Positions 17,688-26,717 of a stretch of 64,000 bases of DNA are shown in pieces. The first letter of the stretch is position 1. The number at the start of each line of letters is the position of its first letter. The DNA comes from Bacillaceae bacterium (GTDB taxonomy: Bacteria > Bacillota > Bacilli > JACDOE01), in the NCBI GenBank assembly GCA_017656255.1, contig JACDOE010000001.1:933205-997204 (forward strand), in the 5' to 3' direction. A program made the position numbers and the translations under genes. The notes below the pieces were generated by a model. The model searched no databases and was not told the origin of the DNA. It saw only the letters and a program-made list of their open reading frames with translations.

Positions 17688-17773
17688 TTTGCATCTGTCC
17701 TTTCCCTGTTGTATCCTTTAACGTTATTTCAATTGATTCATCCCGTATTATACACCTCATACCCACCCGTTGT

Positions 17774-17794
17774 AAATAAGAATGATTACGTTTT
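17774..17794 (-). promoter_or_regulatory. Zur box
   Basis: Minus strand reads AAAACGTAATCATTCTTATT(T), matching 17 of 21 positions of the Bacillus Zur consensus (AAATCGTAATnATTACGATTT), with the left half nearly perfect. It lies upstream of znuA in an operon that also encodes Zur. Confidence 0.75.
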
Positions 17795-17810
17795 AAATGT
17801 TTAAAATATG

Positions 17811-17835
17811 TCGGGGGACCTGTTGCATCCCCCGA
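17811..17835 (-). terminator. terminator after the BASS transporter gene
   Basis: TCGGGGGA and TCCCCCGA form an 8-bp GC-rich stem with a 9-nt loop just past the stop of the transporter gene. The following T-tract on the minus strand is weak (CATATTTT). Confidence 0.6.
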
Positions 17836-17849
17836 ACAAGCTTAACCTT

Positions 17850-18812
17850 TTATACCGGCCGAAATAACGGATAGCGATCGGCCAATTTTCCGTACCAGGC
17901 CGCTGCCTGTACCTGTAAGACAAATGCAACCGTAATCGCCAGGGCTGCTTCCGCTCCGAAGGTCGTCACCGCAATCCCAAGTGCGATAGACAGATTGCGC
18001 AGGGCTGTCCCAAACACAAGAGCCAGGCCGTCTTCCCGGTTAAACAACCACCTGGCCAGGAGGGTCGCCAGTCCGAAGTTTAGGATATAAAACAACACCA
18101 CCATGAATAAGATATTGATGAGCTGGTCCGGCTCCTGCAATAAAACCCGCGCTTTCATACTGATACTGGAAAAAATAACGCTGATCATCGCCCAGACGCT
18201 GACGGCAGGTAACAACGGCTTTATCCGCGTTGTAAAACCTTCCTGACCATATTTTCGAAGCAGCCATTTCGTTGTAAACTGACCCAGCACCATTGGCAAA
18301 AACACAATGATCAGAATGGTTCTGGTGATGACAGTCAGATCAATTGGCAGATACTGTCCTACCATCCATTTTAAATAGAAAGGTGCGAGGACAGCTCCGA
18401 GGATCAGACTGATCGCAACGATCTTCACCGCAGCTGTTACGTTCCCTTTCGATATCATCGTCCAGGAAATGGTCATGCCGCTGGTCGGCAAAAGGGCAGC
18501 AATGGCCAGTCCGGCATATATCTGCGGATTGCCTCCGGACAACGGTAACCCGATCCCCCAGGCGACGAGAGGGATGAGGATGAAATTAATAAGAATAGAC
18601 CACAGGACCACCCGCCCGTGAGAGAGGTCCAGGGCTGTTTTCAATTTAAATCCGATCATGGTTGGAAAAATCATAAAAAAAGTCCCGATTAAGATCCAGT
18701 TTTTTAGAAAACCGGTGTCTACCAGACTGCCTGCGATAAATCCCAGTAATAAGGTAACCGGAATGGTCATTAACATATTTTTACCGGGCATCATGAATAG
18801 TCGCTTTAACAT
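17850..18812 (-). CDS. bile acid:sodium symporter (BASS/ACR3-like) family transporter
   Basis: A 320-aa protein with about ten hydrophobic helices. The segment LLPTSGMTISWTMISKGN resembles the conserved helix-4 region of the BASS superfamily, and FGTALRNLSIALGIA the later crossing motif. The superfamily includes bile-acid transporters and arsenite exporters. The conserved cysteine expected for ACR3 arsenite pumps is not seen at that position, so the substrate is open. It is monocistronic, with its own GAGGGATAT ribosome site. Confidence 0.7.
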   Translation of the reverse strand: MLKRLFMMPGKNMLMTIPVTLLLGFIAGSLVDTGFLKNWILIGTFFMIFPTMIGFKLKTALDLSHGRVVLWSILINFILIPLVAWGIGLPLSGGNPQIYAGLAIAALLPTSGMTISWTMISKGNVTAAVKIVAISLILGAVLAPFYLKWMVGQYLPIDLTVITRTILIIVFLPMVLGQFTTKWLLRKYGQEGFTTRIKPLLPAVSVWAMISVIFSSISMKARVLLQEPDQLINILFMVVLFYILNFGLATLLARWLFNREDGLALVFGTALRNLSIALGIAVTTFGAEAALAITVAFVLQVQAAAWYGKLADRYPLFRPV

Positions 18813-18941
18813 GGATATCCCTCTTTCACGGTTTTCTGTCTATTCTAAGCCGGGAAAGCAGATATCATCCATGAGGAAAATCACTTATTACCATACATAT
18901 AGGGGAAATCCCTTGTTCATAAAATTTTAAAACTTTACATC

Positions 18942-18970
18942 TTGCACCCCTATACCCCATGATGTATATT
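18942..18970 (+). promoter_or_regulatory. sigma-A promoter of the peroxiredoxin operon
   Basis: TTGCAC (18942-18947) and TATATT (18965-18970) are spaced by 17 bp. Transcription would start near 18977, immediately before the PerR box. Confidence 0.7.
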
Positions 18971-18981
18971 AAAAGTGTAGT

Positions 18982-18996
18982 TTATAATTATTATAA
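18982..18996 (+). promoter_or_regulatory. PerR box (perfect consensus)
   Basis: TTATAATTATTATAA is an exact match to the PerR consensus TTATAATnATTATAA. It covers the first transcribed bases and ends just before the ribosome binding site, so bound PerR would block initiation or early elongation. Confidence 0.9.
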
Positions 18997-19014
18997 AAAA
19001 GGAGTGATTTTCAG

Positions 19015-19695
19015 ATGAGTGAGTTTGTAAATCAAGAAGCTAAAAAACAGGAAGAGGTTGTGAACACCCTGCCACGCATCGGTTCGCCGGCTCCGCAATT
19101 TGAAGCGGAAACCACACACGGTACCATCAGACTGGAAGATTACAAGGGATCCTGGTTGATTCTGTTCTCCCATCCTGCCGACTTTACACCAGTTTGTACC
19201 ACCGAATTTGCTGCCTTCCAGGAAATCTATCCGAAATTAAAAGAAATGAACACCGAACTGCTGGGATTAAGTATCGACAGTGTTTACTCTCACATTGCCT
19301 GGGTAAGAACCATTGAAGAAAAACTGGGAGTTAAAATTGAATTCCCGATTATTGCAGACTTAAACAAAGAAGTAGCCAGCAAATACGGTATGATTATGCC
19401 GGAAGAAAGCAAAACCGAAGCGGTTCGCGCTGTATTTGTCATTGATGACAAGCAAGTTGTTCGCGCTGTAATCTATTATCCGATGTCTGCCGGACGCAAT
19501 ATGGAAGAAATTGTACGCCTGATTCAATCCCTGCAAACTTCTGATCAACACGGGATTGCAACCCCGGCCAACTGGAAGCCCGGTGACAAAGTGATCGTAC
19601 CGCCTCCGGGAACCCAGGAAGCTGCGGAAGAACGCGTCAATGACGACAATGTGGAATGCATCGACTGGTTCCTCTGTAAAAAAGAAGTCAAATAA
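19015..19695 (+). CDS. peroxiredoxin (Prx6-type)
   Basis: A 226-aa thiol peroxidase. The peroxidatic cysteine is C61 in DFTPVCTTEF. The Prx6-type C-terminal domain is present and carries two further cysteines (C215 and C221, in ECIDWFLCKK), the spacing seen in archaeal and thermophile Prx6-like enzymes that resolve through an intramolecular disulfide. It reduces H2O2 and organic peroxides. A perfect PerR box at its promoter predicts induction by peroxide. Confidence 0.93.
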   Translation: MSEFVNQEAKKQEEVVNTLPRIGSPAPQFEAETTHGTIRLEDYKGSWLILFSHPADFTPVCTTEFAAFQEIYPKLKEMNTELLGLSIDSVYSHIAWVRTIEEKLGVKIEFPIIADLNKEVASKYGMIMPEESKTEAVRAVFVIDDKQVVRAVIYYPMSAGRNMEEIVRLIQSLQTSDQHGIATPANWKPGDKVIVPPPGTQEAAEERVNDDNVECIDWFLCKKEVK

Positions 19696-19707
19696 CAGGG
19701 TGATGAC

Positions 19708-19938
19708 ATGGCATGTATCGATGATAAAGGTAACCTGACCACAACCGCCAAAAAAATACTCAACGCCGTTTCCGAAGATTTTCGGTCTCCGGAGGAGATC
19801 GCCAAAGATACCGGCCTGCCTCTTTTTAAAGTGAGAAGCAGCCTGCGTGATATGAAAAGTATGGGTTTTGTAACAGAATCAGAAGAACAAACATATAAAA
19901 TTGAAGAAAGAGCGAGAACACTGCTTAGTAAATCTTAA
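19708..19938 (+). CDS. small winged-helix protein cotranscribed with peroxiredoxin
   Basis: A 76-aa protein 12 bp after the peroxiredoxin gene, with GGGTGATG upstream. The sequence TTTAKKILNAVSE, SPEEIAKDTGLPLFKVRSSL and GFVTESEEQTYKI has the helix-helix-helix-wing pattern of MarR/ArsR-like or Rrf2-like minimal DNA-binding proteins. One cysteine (C3) is present. It may sense the oxidant state or regulate the operon; no family name can be given. Confidence 0.65.
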   Translation: MACIDDKGNLTTTAKKILNAVSEDFRSPEEIAKDTGLPLFKVRSSLRDMKSMGFVTESEEQTYKIEERARTLLSKS

Positions 19939-19944
19939 ATACAA

Positions 19945-19971
19945 AAACCTGCCTTGCATAAAGGCAGGTTT
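19945..19971. terminator. bidirectional terminator
   Basis: AAACCTGCCT pairs perfectly with AGGCAGGTTT around a 7-nt loop. It lies between the convergent winged-helix gene (plus) and the permease gene (minus) and has short T-runs on both sides. Confidence 0.8.
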
Positions 19972-20011
19972 ATTACATATTCTCTTGTCGTCCATCTTTA
20001 TTTATTGACAC

Positions 20012-21406
20012 TTAACTACCGGCTTCTTTTATTTGACCGACATCACGGGGTAATGATTTATTATCTTTAAACCACTCCTTTTCCAATAAAAACCATAAAA
20101 CAAAACCTATCCCAAGCCCCCATGCAGCCCCCTTTGTCGCAAGAACAGCACCGATCATTATAGCAATCCCCATTTGAAGTCTTCCTTCGTTTTTCAACAA
20201 TTCCATGCCTAAATATCCGCAGAGATAACCCTGAATTAACATTGTCAGAGTCATGCCGATATTTACACCCGGTTTAAAGAGAGAAACAATTGGTCCAAGC
20301 ATCAACGCAAAACTCATTCCCCAAAAAATCCCGGTTGCGCCACCCCAGTAACTATCAACCTGCTCTTTTTTATTATTAATGTAGCGATTAATAACGAGAA
20401 CTTGACCGGCAGTCCACTGAGGTCCGGATAAAGGCAAGTAAGGCATAAAAATCGATTGAATAAAATTCCGAACCGATACGATGATACTGTTTCGCGTTAC
20501 ACTAAATTTAATTTTCTCATCTTTGCGTGAAGCATCCGTACTCTTCAGCAAAGTACTAGCAACCAGAATATCACCAAATGCTATAATATAAGCAGCAACA
20601 GCAAGTGGAAGCGCTTTCAAAAAATAGTCTGCAGGAGGAAACCCTACCGCAAATACACTATAGGTAGAAACAATCTCACCCAGCGGAATGGGTACTAGAT
20701 TCCAGGTTAACTCGGGTGTGGCGACTTCACCAATCATGATACCAAACAAATACGCCAGCCCAAACGGTACAGCAATACCAAACTGAGCCACATAGCGAAA
20801 AAAACTGTACCTTTCGCGAAGCGGAGCAACTGTTCTAGAAAACATCATGAAGAACCCAAGAGCAGCACCGAACATTATTGTGATGGGCATAGTCCATACA
20901 CGACCACCATCGTTAAACTCTCCGAAAATAGCTGCAAAAGCTGCACCAAGGAGTATTCCTGCTTTGATCGATATCGGCACACGCTTAACCATGGCTTCTG
21001 CACCTTTCAATAAACCCATAATTAAGAAAATTATAGCGATCATTGCCTGCAAAGCAATGAGTGCCTGTATTCTGGCCTCCCCTTCCGGAAAACCGGTCAA
21101 AAATCCCACATATAAAGGAATTCCTGCTGTTATCCATCCGGCGATTGATGGATCACCAAAACTCGTATGAAGTAAATATAGAAAGTTGTTAATGATGACA
21201 AAAGCGATAGCAAGTTCAAATGGAATGCCCAGAACGTCCATCATGACAGCAGTAATTCCCATAGGAACAACACAAAGGATTGCACCCTGAATCCAATCAG
21301 GTATTTCAATACCATAATGAATAAACGGTAATCTTAGTTTGAGAAGGCCAAGAGCAGAAGGTTGCTCTGCTCCGTATTCCCTCTCTTTCCCAATATAAAA
21401 CGCCAT
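20012..21406 (-). CDS. multi-pass transporter, possibly NCS2/SLC23-like
   Basis: A 464-aa integral membrane protein with about 12-14 hydrophobic helices and glycine-rich crossings (ILLGAAFAAIFGEFNDGG, LAVAAYIIAFGDILVAST). The overall pattern fits the NCS2/SulP fold of nucleobase and carboxylate transporters, but I do not see a decisive motif. It is the last gene of the sigma-54-controlled acyl-CoA operon, so it probably imports the acid or aromatic substrate activated by the adjacent CoA ligase. The ATG has GGGGGAGG upstream. Confidence 0.55.
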   Translation of the reverse strand: MAFYIGKEREYGAEQPSALGLLKLRLPFIHYGIEIPDWIQGAILCVVPMGITAVMMDVLGIPFELAIAFVIINNFLYLLHTSFGDPSIAGWITAGIPLYVGFLTGFPEGEARIQALIALQAMIAIIFLIMGLLKGAEAMVKRVPISIKAGILLGAAFAAIFGEFNDGGRVWTMPITIMFGAALGFFMMFSRTVAPLRERYSFFRYVAQFGIAVPFGLAYLFGIMIGEVATPELTWNLVPIPLGEIVSTYSVFAVGFPPADYFLKALPLAVAAYIIAFGDILVASTLLKSTDASRKDEKIKFSVTRNSIIVSVRNFIQSIFMPYLPLSGPQWTAGQVLVINRYINNKKEQVDSYWGGATGIFWGMSFALMLGPIVSLFKPGVNIGMTLTMLIQGYLCGYLGMELLKNEGRLQMGIAIMIGAVLATKGAAWGLGIGFVLWFLLEKEWFKDNKSLPRDVGQIKEAGS

Positions 21407-21438
21407 CTTATTTCAAGCCTCCCCCTTATTTTTTTACT

Positions 21439-22146
21439 TTAATTCAGCTCACGCGCAACCTCATCTCTAAAACACTTTATTATAGAGCAAAATTTTTCTG
21501 CATTTTCTAATGGAACGTAATGACCTGTATCGGCAATGGTTTTGTGTCGAACATCTGATTTAACGGAAAGAAGCCGCTCCTTAGCATCAGCAGGAAGCAA
21601 TCGATCTTGCTCACCATAGATCGCCAGTACAGGAATTTTTAGATTAGCAAAAATTCGTTTGCCATTATCATATCTATCACAACTCATAAAATCTGCAAGA
21701 GCTAACGAAACCGGTGTATTTAATAAATCTTTTCTTTCTTCTTCCAGTAATGTTTCGGAAACACTTTTTGCATAGGATGCACGAAATAAATTTTCCGGAA
21801 AGATACCGTTTTCCAGTTGTTTTATGATCTTTGGATCTACAGGTAAACGATAATGGCTGTTCACCAGTACCAGTGCTTTAACTTTATCACTGACCGAAGC
21901 CAATTCGAGAGCAATCAATCCACCCATAGAATGTCCGACTACGATCGTATCTTCGTCGATGTTCTGATTAATAAGAGCTACATATTCTTCAATGGATGCA
22001 GGTACTCCTCCATTAAATTCTCCATGTCCTGGCAAATCCGGAAACATGGCAGGTGTCTTTCCCAAATGTTCTCTAACCTTTCGCCATTTGTCAGCGTTAC
22101 CCCCTGCTCCATGAAGAAACAAAAAAGTGAGCTGTTTGCCATCCAT
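21439..22146 (-). CDS. alpha/beta hydrolase
   Basis: A 235-aa hydrolase with oxyanion region FLHGAGGN, nucleophile elbow VVGHSMGG (catalytic Ser), acid in IYGEQDRLLP (Asp) and catalytic His in ADTGHYVPLEN. The fold and length match MenH- or lactonase-like hydrolases and acyl-CoA thioesterases. Translation is coupled to the acyl-CoA dehydrogenase gene: the ribosome site GGAGGC overlaps that gene's 3' end. With no thiolase in the operon, it may carry out a hydrolytic cleavage or thioester release. Confidence 0.85.
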   Translation of the reverse strand: MDGKQLTFLFLHGAGGNADKWRKVREHLGKTPAMFPDLPGHGEFNGGVPASIEEYVALINQNIDEDTIVVGHSMGGLIALELASVSDKVKALVLVNSHYRLPVDPKIIKQLENGIFPENLFRASYAKSVSETLLEEERKDLLNTPVSLALADFMSCDRYDNGKRIFANLKIPVLAIYGEQDRLLPADAKERLLSVKSDVRHKTIADTGHYVPLENAEKFCSIIKCFRDEVARELN

Positions 22147-22148
22147 CG

Positions 22149-23294
22149 TTATTTGCCTCCCAGCATTGTTCTCGCTATTACCAGCCGTTGAATCTGATTA
22201 GTACCTTCATATATTTGAGTTATTTTAGCATCACGCATCATTCGTTCTACCGAATACTCCTGAATATATCCATAACCACCTAGAAGTTGAACGGCATCGG
22301 TCGTCACCTTCATGGCTACATCGGAAGCAAACAATTTCGCCATCGAGGCTGCTTGAACAAGTTTCGGGTTTTTGCGATTCACCTCAACCTGATCAGACAT
22401 TTCCGCCGCCCGATATACTAATCCACGAGCAGCTTCAATGTTAGTGGCCATATCAGCCAGTGTAAATTGAACGGCCTGAAACGAGGAAATAGGCTTGCCG
22501 AACTGTTGCCTCTCCTGAACATACTTTTGACAAACATCAAGTGCTCCCTGGGCAATACCAAGTGCTTGAGCCCCAATTGTCGGACGCGATTTATCAAAAG
22601 TTTTCATTGCCAGAATCCATCCCTGGCCCTCTTCTCCGATCAAATTGTCCTCTGAAACACGACAGTTTTCCAGATATATTTGCGCAGTTGGTGAACCTTT
22701 TATGCCCATCTTTTTTTCTAATTTTCCTACTTCAAAACCCGGTGTATCCTTATCTACGACAAAGGCACTTATCCCCTTTTCCGTTTTGGCGAATACGGTA
22801 TAATAATCCGCCACACCGCCGTTAGAGATAAACATTTTTTGTCCGTTCAAAATATAGGTAGAACCATCTTTTTCAGCACGTGTTTTTAAACTCTGTACAT
22901 CTGATCCCGCGTTTGGTTCGGTCAACGCATAAGCAATGATTTTATTTCCTGCTGCTAATTCAGGAAGTACACGTTTTTTTAGGTCTTGACTGGCGCCAAG
23001 CATAATCGGTAACATACCAAGTTCTTGAACGGCGATGATCTGGGAAGATGACGCACAGACACGGGCAACCTCTTCAACAACAATACAAAAACTTAACAAA
23101 TCTAAACCTGAGCCTCCATATTCCTCAGGAACATTTACTCCCAGGTATCCATATTCAGATAACAACTTTTTAATATCCCATGGATACTCACCTTTTTCAT
23201 CAATCTCGATGGCTCGCGGTTTAATCTTTTCTTGAGCCAGTTGATGAATACTAGTCTGTATTTCCCTGTGCATTTCAGACAGCTCAAACAACAT
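22149..23294 (-). CDS. acyl-CoA dehydrogenase
   Basis: A 381-aa flavoprotein. It has ALTEPNAGSDVQSLKT (FAD and substrate binding), MFISNGGVADYY, and the C-terminal MRDAKITQIYEGTNQIQR, where the glutamate of YEG is the catalytic base as in short- and medium-chain enzymes. It oxidises acyl-CoA to trans-2-enoyl-CoA and passes electrons to ETF; no etf genes are in the window. It is part of the six-gene catabolic operon. Confidence 0.93.
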   Translation of the reverse strand: MLFELSEMHREIQTSIHQLAQEKIKPRAIEIDEKGEYPWDIKKLLSEYGYLGVNVPEEYGGSGLDLLSFCIVVEEVARVCASSSQIIAVQELGMLPIMLGASQDLKKRVLPELAAGNKIIAYALTEPNAGSDVQSLKTRAEKDGSTYILNGQKMFISNGGVADYYTVFAKTEKGISAFVVDKDTPGFEVGKLEKKMGIKGSPTAQIYLENCRVSEDNLIGEEGQGWILAMKTFDKSRPTIGAQALGIAQGALDVCQKYVQERQQFGKPISSFQAVQFTLADMATNIEAARGLVYRAAEMSDQVEVNRKNPKLVQAASMAKLFASDVAMKVTTDAVQLLGGYGYIQEYSVERMMRDAKITQIYEGTNQIQRLVIARTMLGGK

Positions 23295-23319
23295 AAGAAA
23301 TCTCCTTTCTTGGCAAACT

Positions 23320-24885
23320 TTAATTCAATTTCTTTAGTTGTTCTTCCAGGATGAATTTTTGAATTTTCCCGCTTGGAGTTTTGGGCAGACTGTCCATGAA
23401 AAGATATTTCCTTGGTCTTTTATAGCGAGCGATTCGCTCACCTTTTAACAAAAATTCGTCCAGTTGTTCAGCATTTAACCCACTCCCCGTTCTGGGTACG
23501 ATACAGGCAACTACAATTTTTCCCCATTTCGGATCAGGCTGTCCTACAACTGCCACTTCAAGAACATCGGGATGTTCAAGTAGTTGGTCCTCCACTTCTC
23601 GTGGATAAATATTTTCCGCTCCGGAATTGATCATAAAATCCATTCGATCCTTAACCCATATATATCCATCTTCATCCACATAACCCATGTCACCTGTATG
23701 GTACCAACCATACGCCATCGCCTTTTCTGTTGCTTCAGGGCGATTGTAATACTCTACCATCATGCACGGCCCTCTAACAATGATTTCACCAATTTCGTCA
23801 ACATCACAAACATCATCCGGACGGGAAGGACTTCCGTCTGGCTGTAAACGTACAACCCTTACATCATGAGTAAGAATGGGCTTTCCTGCAGAACCCGCTT
23901 TGACCAACTGTTCATCAGCAAACAACACAGTAAACACCGGCCCCATTTCCGTTGTACCAAGCATCTGCACAAGCGCCGAATTTGTTCGACGTTGGAATTC
24001 TTTAATCAATACCGGTGCCATGGAAGCTCCTCCGTAACCGAGTAAACGCACGGTAGAAAAGTCTCTGCGATCGAATTCAGGGTCATTAAGCAACATATTT
24101 ACCATTGTCGGAGCCGCAAAAATGTGAGTGATTTTTTCTTTTTCAATCGTTTCAAGAACTTCAGTCGTCTTAAACTCATGAAGAATGACATTGGTTGCTC
24201 CCACCATAACCCGCGGCAAAAATGATGTATGCAATTCAGCAGTATGATTTAGCGGAGCAACCGTCAAACCAATATCATCCTTTGTTAATCCCATACACTG
24301 CATCATCAATAAACTGTGATGTACCATATGGCGGTGACGGTGAACCACGCCTTTAGGACGCCCTGTTGTTCCGCTGGTGTACATCATGATGTAGTAATCA
24401 TTTTCATCCACGATCGGATGTTCAAAGTTATTCGATCCCTGCTCTAATAGCTGATCATAACTGCTCGCCCATTCCGGCACATCTTCGTCCACATAAATAT
24501 ATAGATCCACAGAAGTCCCCAGATCTCTCGTTTTAAAGATTGTATCTTTTACAGCACCTTCGAAAAGAACTACTCTGGATTTTGCATCGTTTAGGATATA
24601 TTGAAGTTCATGAGCAGATAAACGATAATTAATCGGGTTAAAAATGGCTCCGAGTCTGGCTGCAGCAAAAAGAGCAACGGCAAATTCACTTGTGTTATAG
24701 AGGAATGTGGAGACCACATCTCCCTTTCGCACACCATGGTTTTTAAGCGCAGAAGCAAAGCGACTAATTTTTTCATTAAATTCAGCATATGTCCAGCGTT
24801 GATCTTTACGGGGATAAACAACGGCTAACTTGTCCGGATAGTTCCTGGCAGACCATTGAACTAAATCACCAATCGTCGTACTCAT
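23320..24885 (-). CDS. acyl-CoA synthetase (AMP-binding)
   Basis: A 521-aa class I adenylate-forming enzyme. Motifs: P-loop MMYTSGTTGRPKGVVHR, GWYHTGDMGYVDEDGYIWV, DRMDFMINSGAENIYPREVE, and C-terminal lysine in PKTPSGKIQK. It activates a carboxylic acid with ATP and CoA, the entry step of the pathway. Chain-length or aromatic preference cannot be read by eye. The ribosome site is AGGAGGGG. It lies between the dehydrogenase genes of the same operon. Confidence 0.93.
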   Translation of the reverse strand: MSTTIGDLVQWSARNYPDKLAVVYPRKDQRWTYAEFNEKISRFASALKNHGVRKGDVVSTFLYNTSEFAVALFAAARLGAIFNPINYRLSAHELQYILNDAKSRVVLFEGAVKDTIFKTRDLGTSVDLYIYVDEDVPEWASSYDQLLEQGSNNFEHPIVDENDYYIMMYTSGTTGRPKGVVHRHRHMVHHSLLMMQCMGLTKDDIGLTVAPLNHTAELHTSFLPRVMVGATNVILHEFKTTEVLETIEKEKITHIFAAPTMVNMLLNDPEFDRRDFSTVRLLGYGGASMAPVLIKEFQRRTNSALVQMLGTTEMGPVFTVLFADEQLVKAGSAGKPILTHDVRVVRLQPDGSPSRPDDVCDVDEIGEIIVRGPCMMVEYYNRPEATEKAMAYGWYHTGDMGYVDEDGYIWVKDRMDFMINSGAENIYPREVEDQLLEHPDVLEVAVVGQPDPKWGKIVVACIVPRTGSGLNAEQLDEFLLKGERIARYKRPRKYLFMDSLPKTPSGKIQKFILEEQLKKLN

Positions 24886-24906
24886 CGTTTCCCCTCCTTT
24901 TCAATA

Positions 24907-25755
24907 TCAACGATATTCATAAAACCCTTTCCCGGTTTTTCTCCCCAGATGTCCCGCTCTCACCAGCTTTCTAAGCAACAAAGCAGCGCGATACTTGGAA
25001 TCCTGTGTTTCTTCATAAAGTGAATCCTGAACAAAAAGCAACGTGTCTAGACCGATCAAATCTGCAAGAGCAAGAGGCCCGATCGGGTGATTTGCACCCA
25101 ATTTCATACCTTTATCAATGTCTTCAGCACTGGCAATGCCTTCTTGCAAAACCAGGATTGCCTCGTTTATCATCGGCACTAAAATTCGGTTGACTGCAAA
25201 CAGTGGAGACTCTTTTACATCGATTGTTTCCTTTCCAAGAGATTCCATTAATTGTTTGGATGTCTCGTACGTTTCCTCACTCGTATCATAACTGCGAATT
25301 AACTCTACAAGTTTCATCACCGGAACTGGATTGAAAAAGTGACACCCCATTACACGGGAAGGATTGGATACAACACTGGCCATTTCAGTGATACTAAGTC
25401 CTGATGTATTGCTGGCAAGGACCGTATTCTTATCTACTATCTCATCCAGCGCCTTGAAAATTTGTTTTTTCAGTTCTAAATTTTCAGTTACCGCTTCTAT
25501 CACATAGTCAACTTCAGCCAGCCTGTTCATATCTGTTGTGGGGTACAACCGATTTTCACATCCGGCTTTTTCTTCTTCTGTCATTTTCCCTTTTGAAATG
25601 GAACGATTCCAATTTTTTTGAATGATTGATAATCCTCGTTCAAAATATTTTTCTTCCTTTTCAAAAACCACCACTTCATATTGAGACTCCAGACAAACCT
25701 GAGCAATGCCAGAACCCATTGTTCCGAAGCCAACTATTCCTACTTTTCTAATCAT
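24907..25755 (-). CDS. 3-hydroxyacyl-CoA dehydrogenase
   Basis: A 282-aa single-function enzyme of the 3-hydroxybutyryl-CoA dehydrogenase type. It has a Rossmann motif GFGTMGSGIAQV, ASNTSGLSITEMA, and MGCHFFNPVPVMKLVE with the catalytic histidine; a C-terminal GRKTGKGFYEY is diagnostic. It oxidises 3-hydroxyacyl-CoA to 3-ketoacyl-CoA with NAD. It is preceded by the hydratase gene and followed by the ligase. Confidence 0.93.
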   Translation of the reverse strand: MIRKVGIVGFGTMGSGIAQVCLESQYEVVVFEKEEKYFERGLSIIQKNWNRSISKGKMTEEEKAGCENRLYPTTDMNRLAEVDYVIEAVTENLELKKQIFKALDEIVDKNTVLASNTSGLSITEMASVVSNPSRVMGCHFFNPVPVMKLVELIRSYDTSEETYETSKQLMESLGKETIDVKESPLFAVNRILVPMINEAILVLQEGIASAEDIDKGMKLGANHPIGPLALADLIGLDTLLFVQDSLYEETQDSKYRAALLLRKLVRAGHLGRKTGKGFYEYR

Positions 25756-25766
25756 GTTAATTCCTC

Positions 25767-26528
25767 CTATTTTCCTGTAAAATTAGCTTCTCGTCGTTCA
25801 AAAAACGCATGAACTCCTTCATTTTTATCTTCTGTTTCACAGATTTCGCCGAACAAACGAGCCTCTATCTGTAACCCATGTAAGATATTTGTCTCCAGAC
25901 CCTGATTGATGGCACGTTTGGTAGCCTGAACAGCAATCGGACCACGTCTAAGTATTTTTTGTGCCCATGACATAGCTTCTTCCATCGCCGACTCTGCTAT
26001 CTCTTCAATTAAACCAATATGATAAGCCTGGTCAGCGGAAAGAAATTCTCCTGAATAAATCATTTGTTTGGCCTTTCCATTCCCAATCAGGCGTGGAAGA
26101 CGCTGTGTGCCTCCATAACCCGGAATAATACCTAACTTTACCTCGGGTAATCCAAATTGAGACCTTGGCGTTGCAATACGAAAATCACAGGCTAAAGCCA
26201 ACTCCAGCCCACCACCCAGAGCAAATCCGTCAATGGCAGCGATAACGGGTTGTTTAAGATCTACAATCTTTTGAAAGACTGACTGTCCTTTAAGACTGAG
26301 AGCCTCTCCATCCCTGCGTTTTAATTGAGGAAATTCATTAATATCGGCGCCTGCTACAAATGCTTTTTCTCCAGCACCCGTTATAATAATCACACCTGCT
26401 TCATTTGATACGTTGTCTAAAATACCCGATAGTTCTGTAAGAACTTGCTGATCAAGAGCATTAACCGGTGGAGAATTCACTTCGATGATTCCCACACCTT
26501 GTTCTTCAATGTAAGTTACTTTACTCAT
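25767..26528 (-). CDS. enoyl-CoA hydratase (crotonase)
   Basis: A 253-aa crotonase. Both catalytic glutamates are present: GGGLELALACD and FGLPEVKLGIIPGYGG; the oxyanion region AFVAGADINEF is intact. It hydrates trans-2-enoyl-CoA. It is the first gene of the six-gene operon, with AAAGGAGG upstream of the ATG and a -24/-12 promoter 47-62 bp upstream of the start. Confidence 0.93.
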   Translation of the reverse strand: MSKVTYIEEQGVGIIEVNSPPVNALDQQVLTELSGILDNVSNEAGVIIITGAGEKAFVAGADINEFPQLKRRDGEALSLKGQSVFQKIVDLKQPVIAAIDGFALGGGLELALACDFRIATPRSQFGLPEVKLGIIPGYGGTQRLPRLIGNGKAKQMIYSGEFLSADQAYHIGLIEEIAESAMEEAMSWAQKILRRGPIAVQATKRAINQGLETNILHGLQIEARLFGEICETEDKNEGVHAFFERREANFTGK

Positions 26529-26574
26529 GGAAACCTCCTTTATTATTTTTATAATTTTTATAACTATTTAGTAT

Positions 26575-26590
26575 TGCAATAATCATACCA
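26575..26590 (-). promoter_or_regulatory. sigma-54 (-24/-12) promoter of the acyl-CoA operon
   Basis: Minus strand TGGTATGATTATTGCA. The GG and GC doublets have the exact sigma-54 spacing (TGGCACRnnnnTTGCW), with 14 of 16 positions compatible. It lies immediately before the enoyl-CoA hydratase gene and close to a sigma-54 activator gene. Confidence 0.75.
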
Positions 26591-26618
26591 ATTTTCAAAA
26601 CTTATAAAACGGGTTTTG

Positions 26619-26647
26619 TTGTTTCGTTCAAGAAACAAATTTGTTTC
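26619..26647. promoter_or_regulatory. putative activator binding sites (UAS)
   Basis: Two overlapping dyads: TTGTTTC-6-GAAACAA (26619-26638) and the perfect 16-bp palindrome GAAACAAATTTGTTTC (26632-26647). They lie about 30-55 bp upstream of the -24 element, as expected for binding of a sigma-54 activator such as the one encoded at 27605. Confidence 0.55.
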
Positions 26648-26687
26648 CATTTTGTATCGTTCAGGTGACGCCTGTGTGTTTAGTAAT

Positions 26688-26714
26688 AAAAAAAGAGCAC
26701 CCCGAGAGATGCTC
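26688..26714 (-). terminator. terminator after the second crotonase gene
   Basis: GAGCA (26695-26699) pairs with TGCTC (26710-26714) and on the minus strand is followed by seven T residues. It separates the upstream crotonase unit from the sigma-54 operon. Confidence 0.75.
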
Positions 26715-26717
26715 CTG

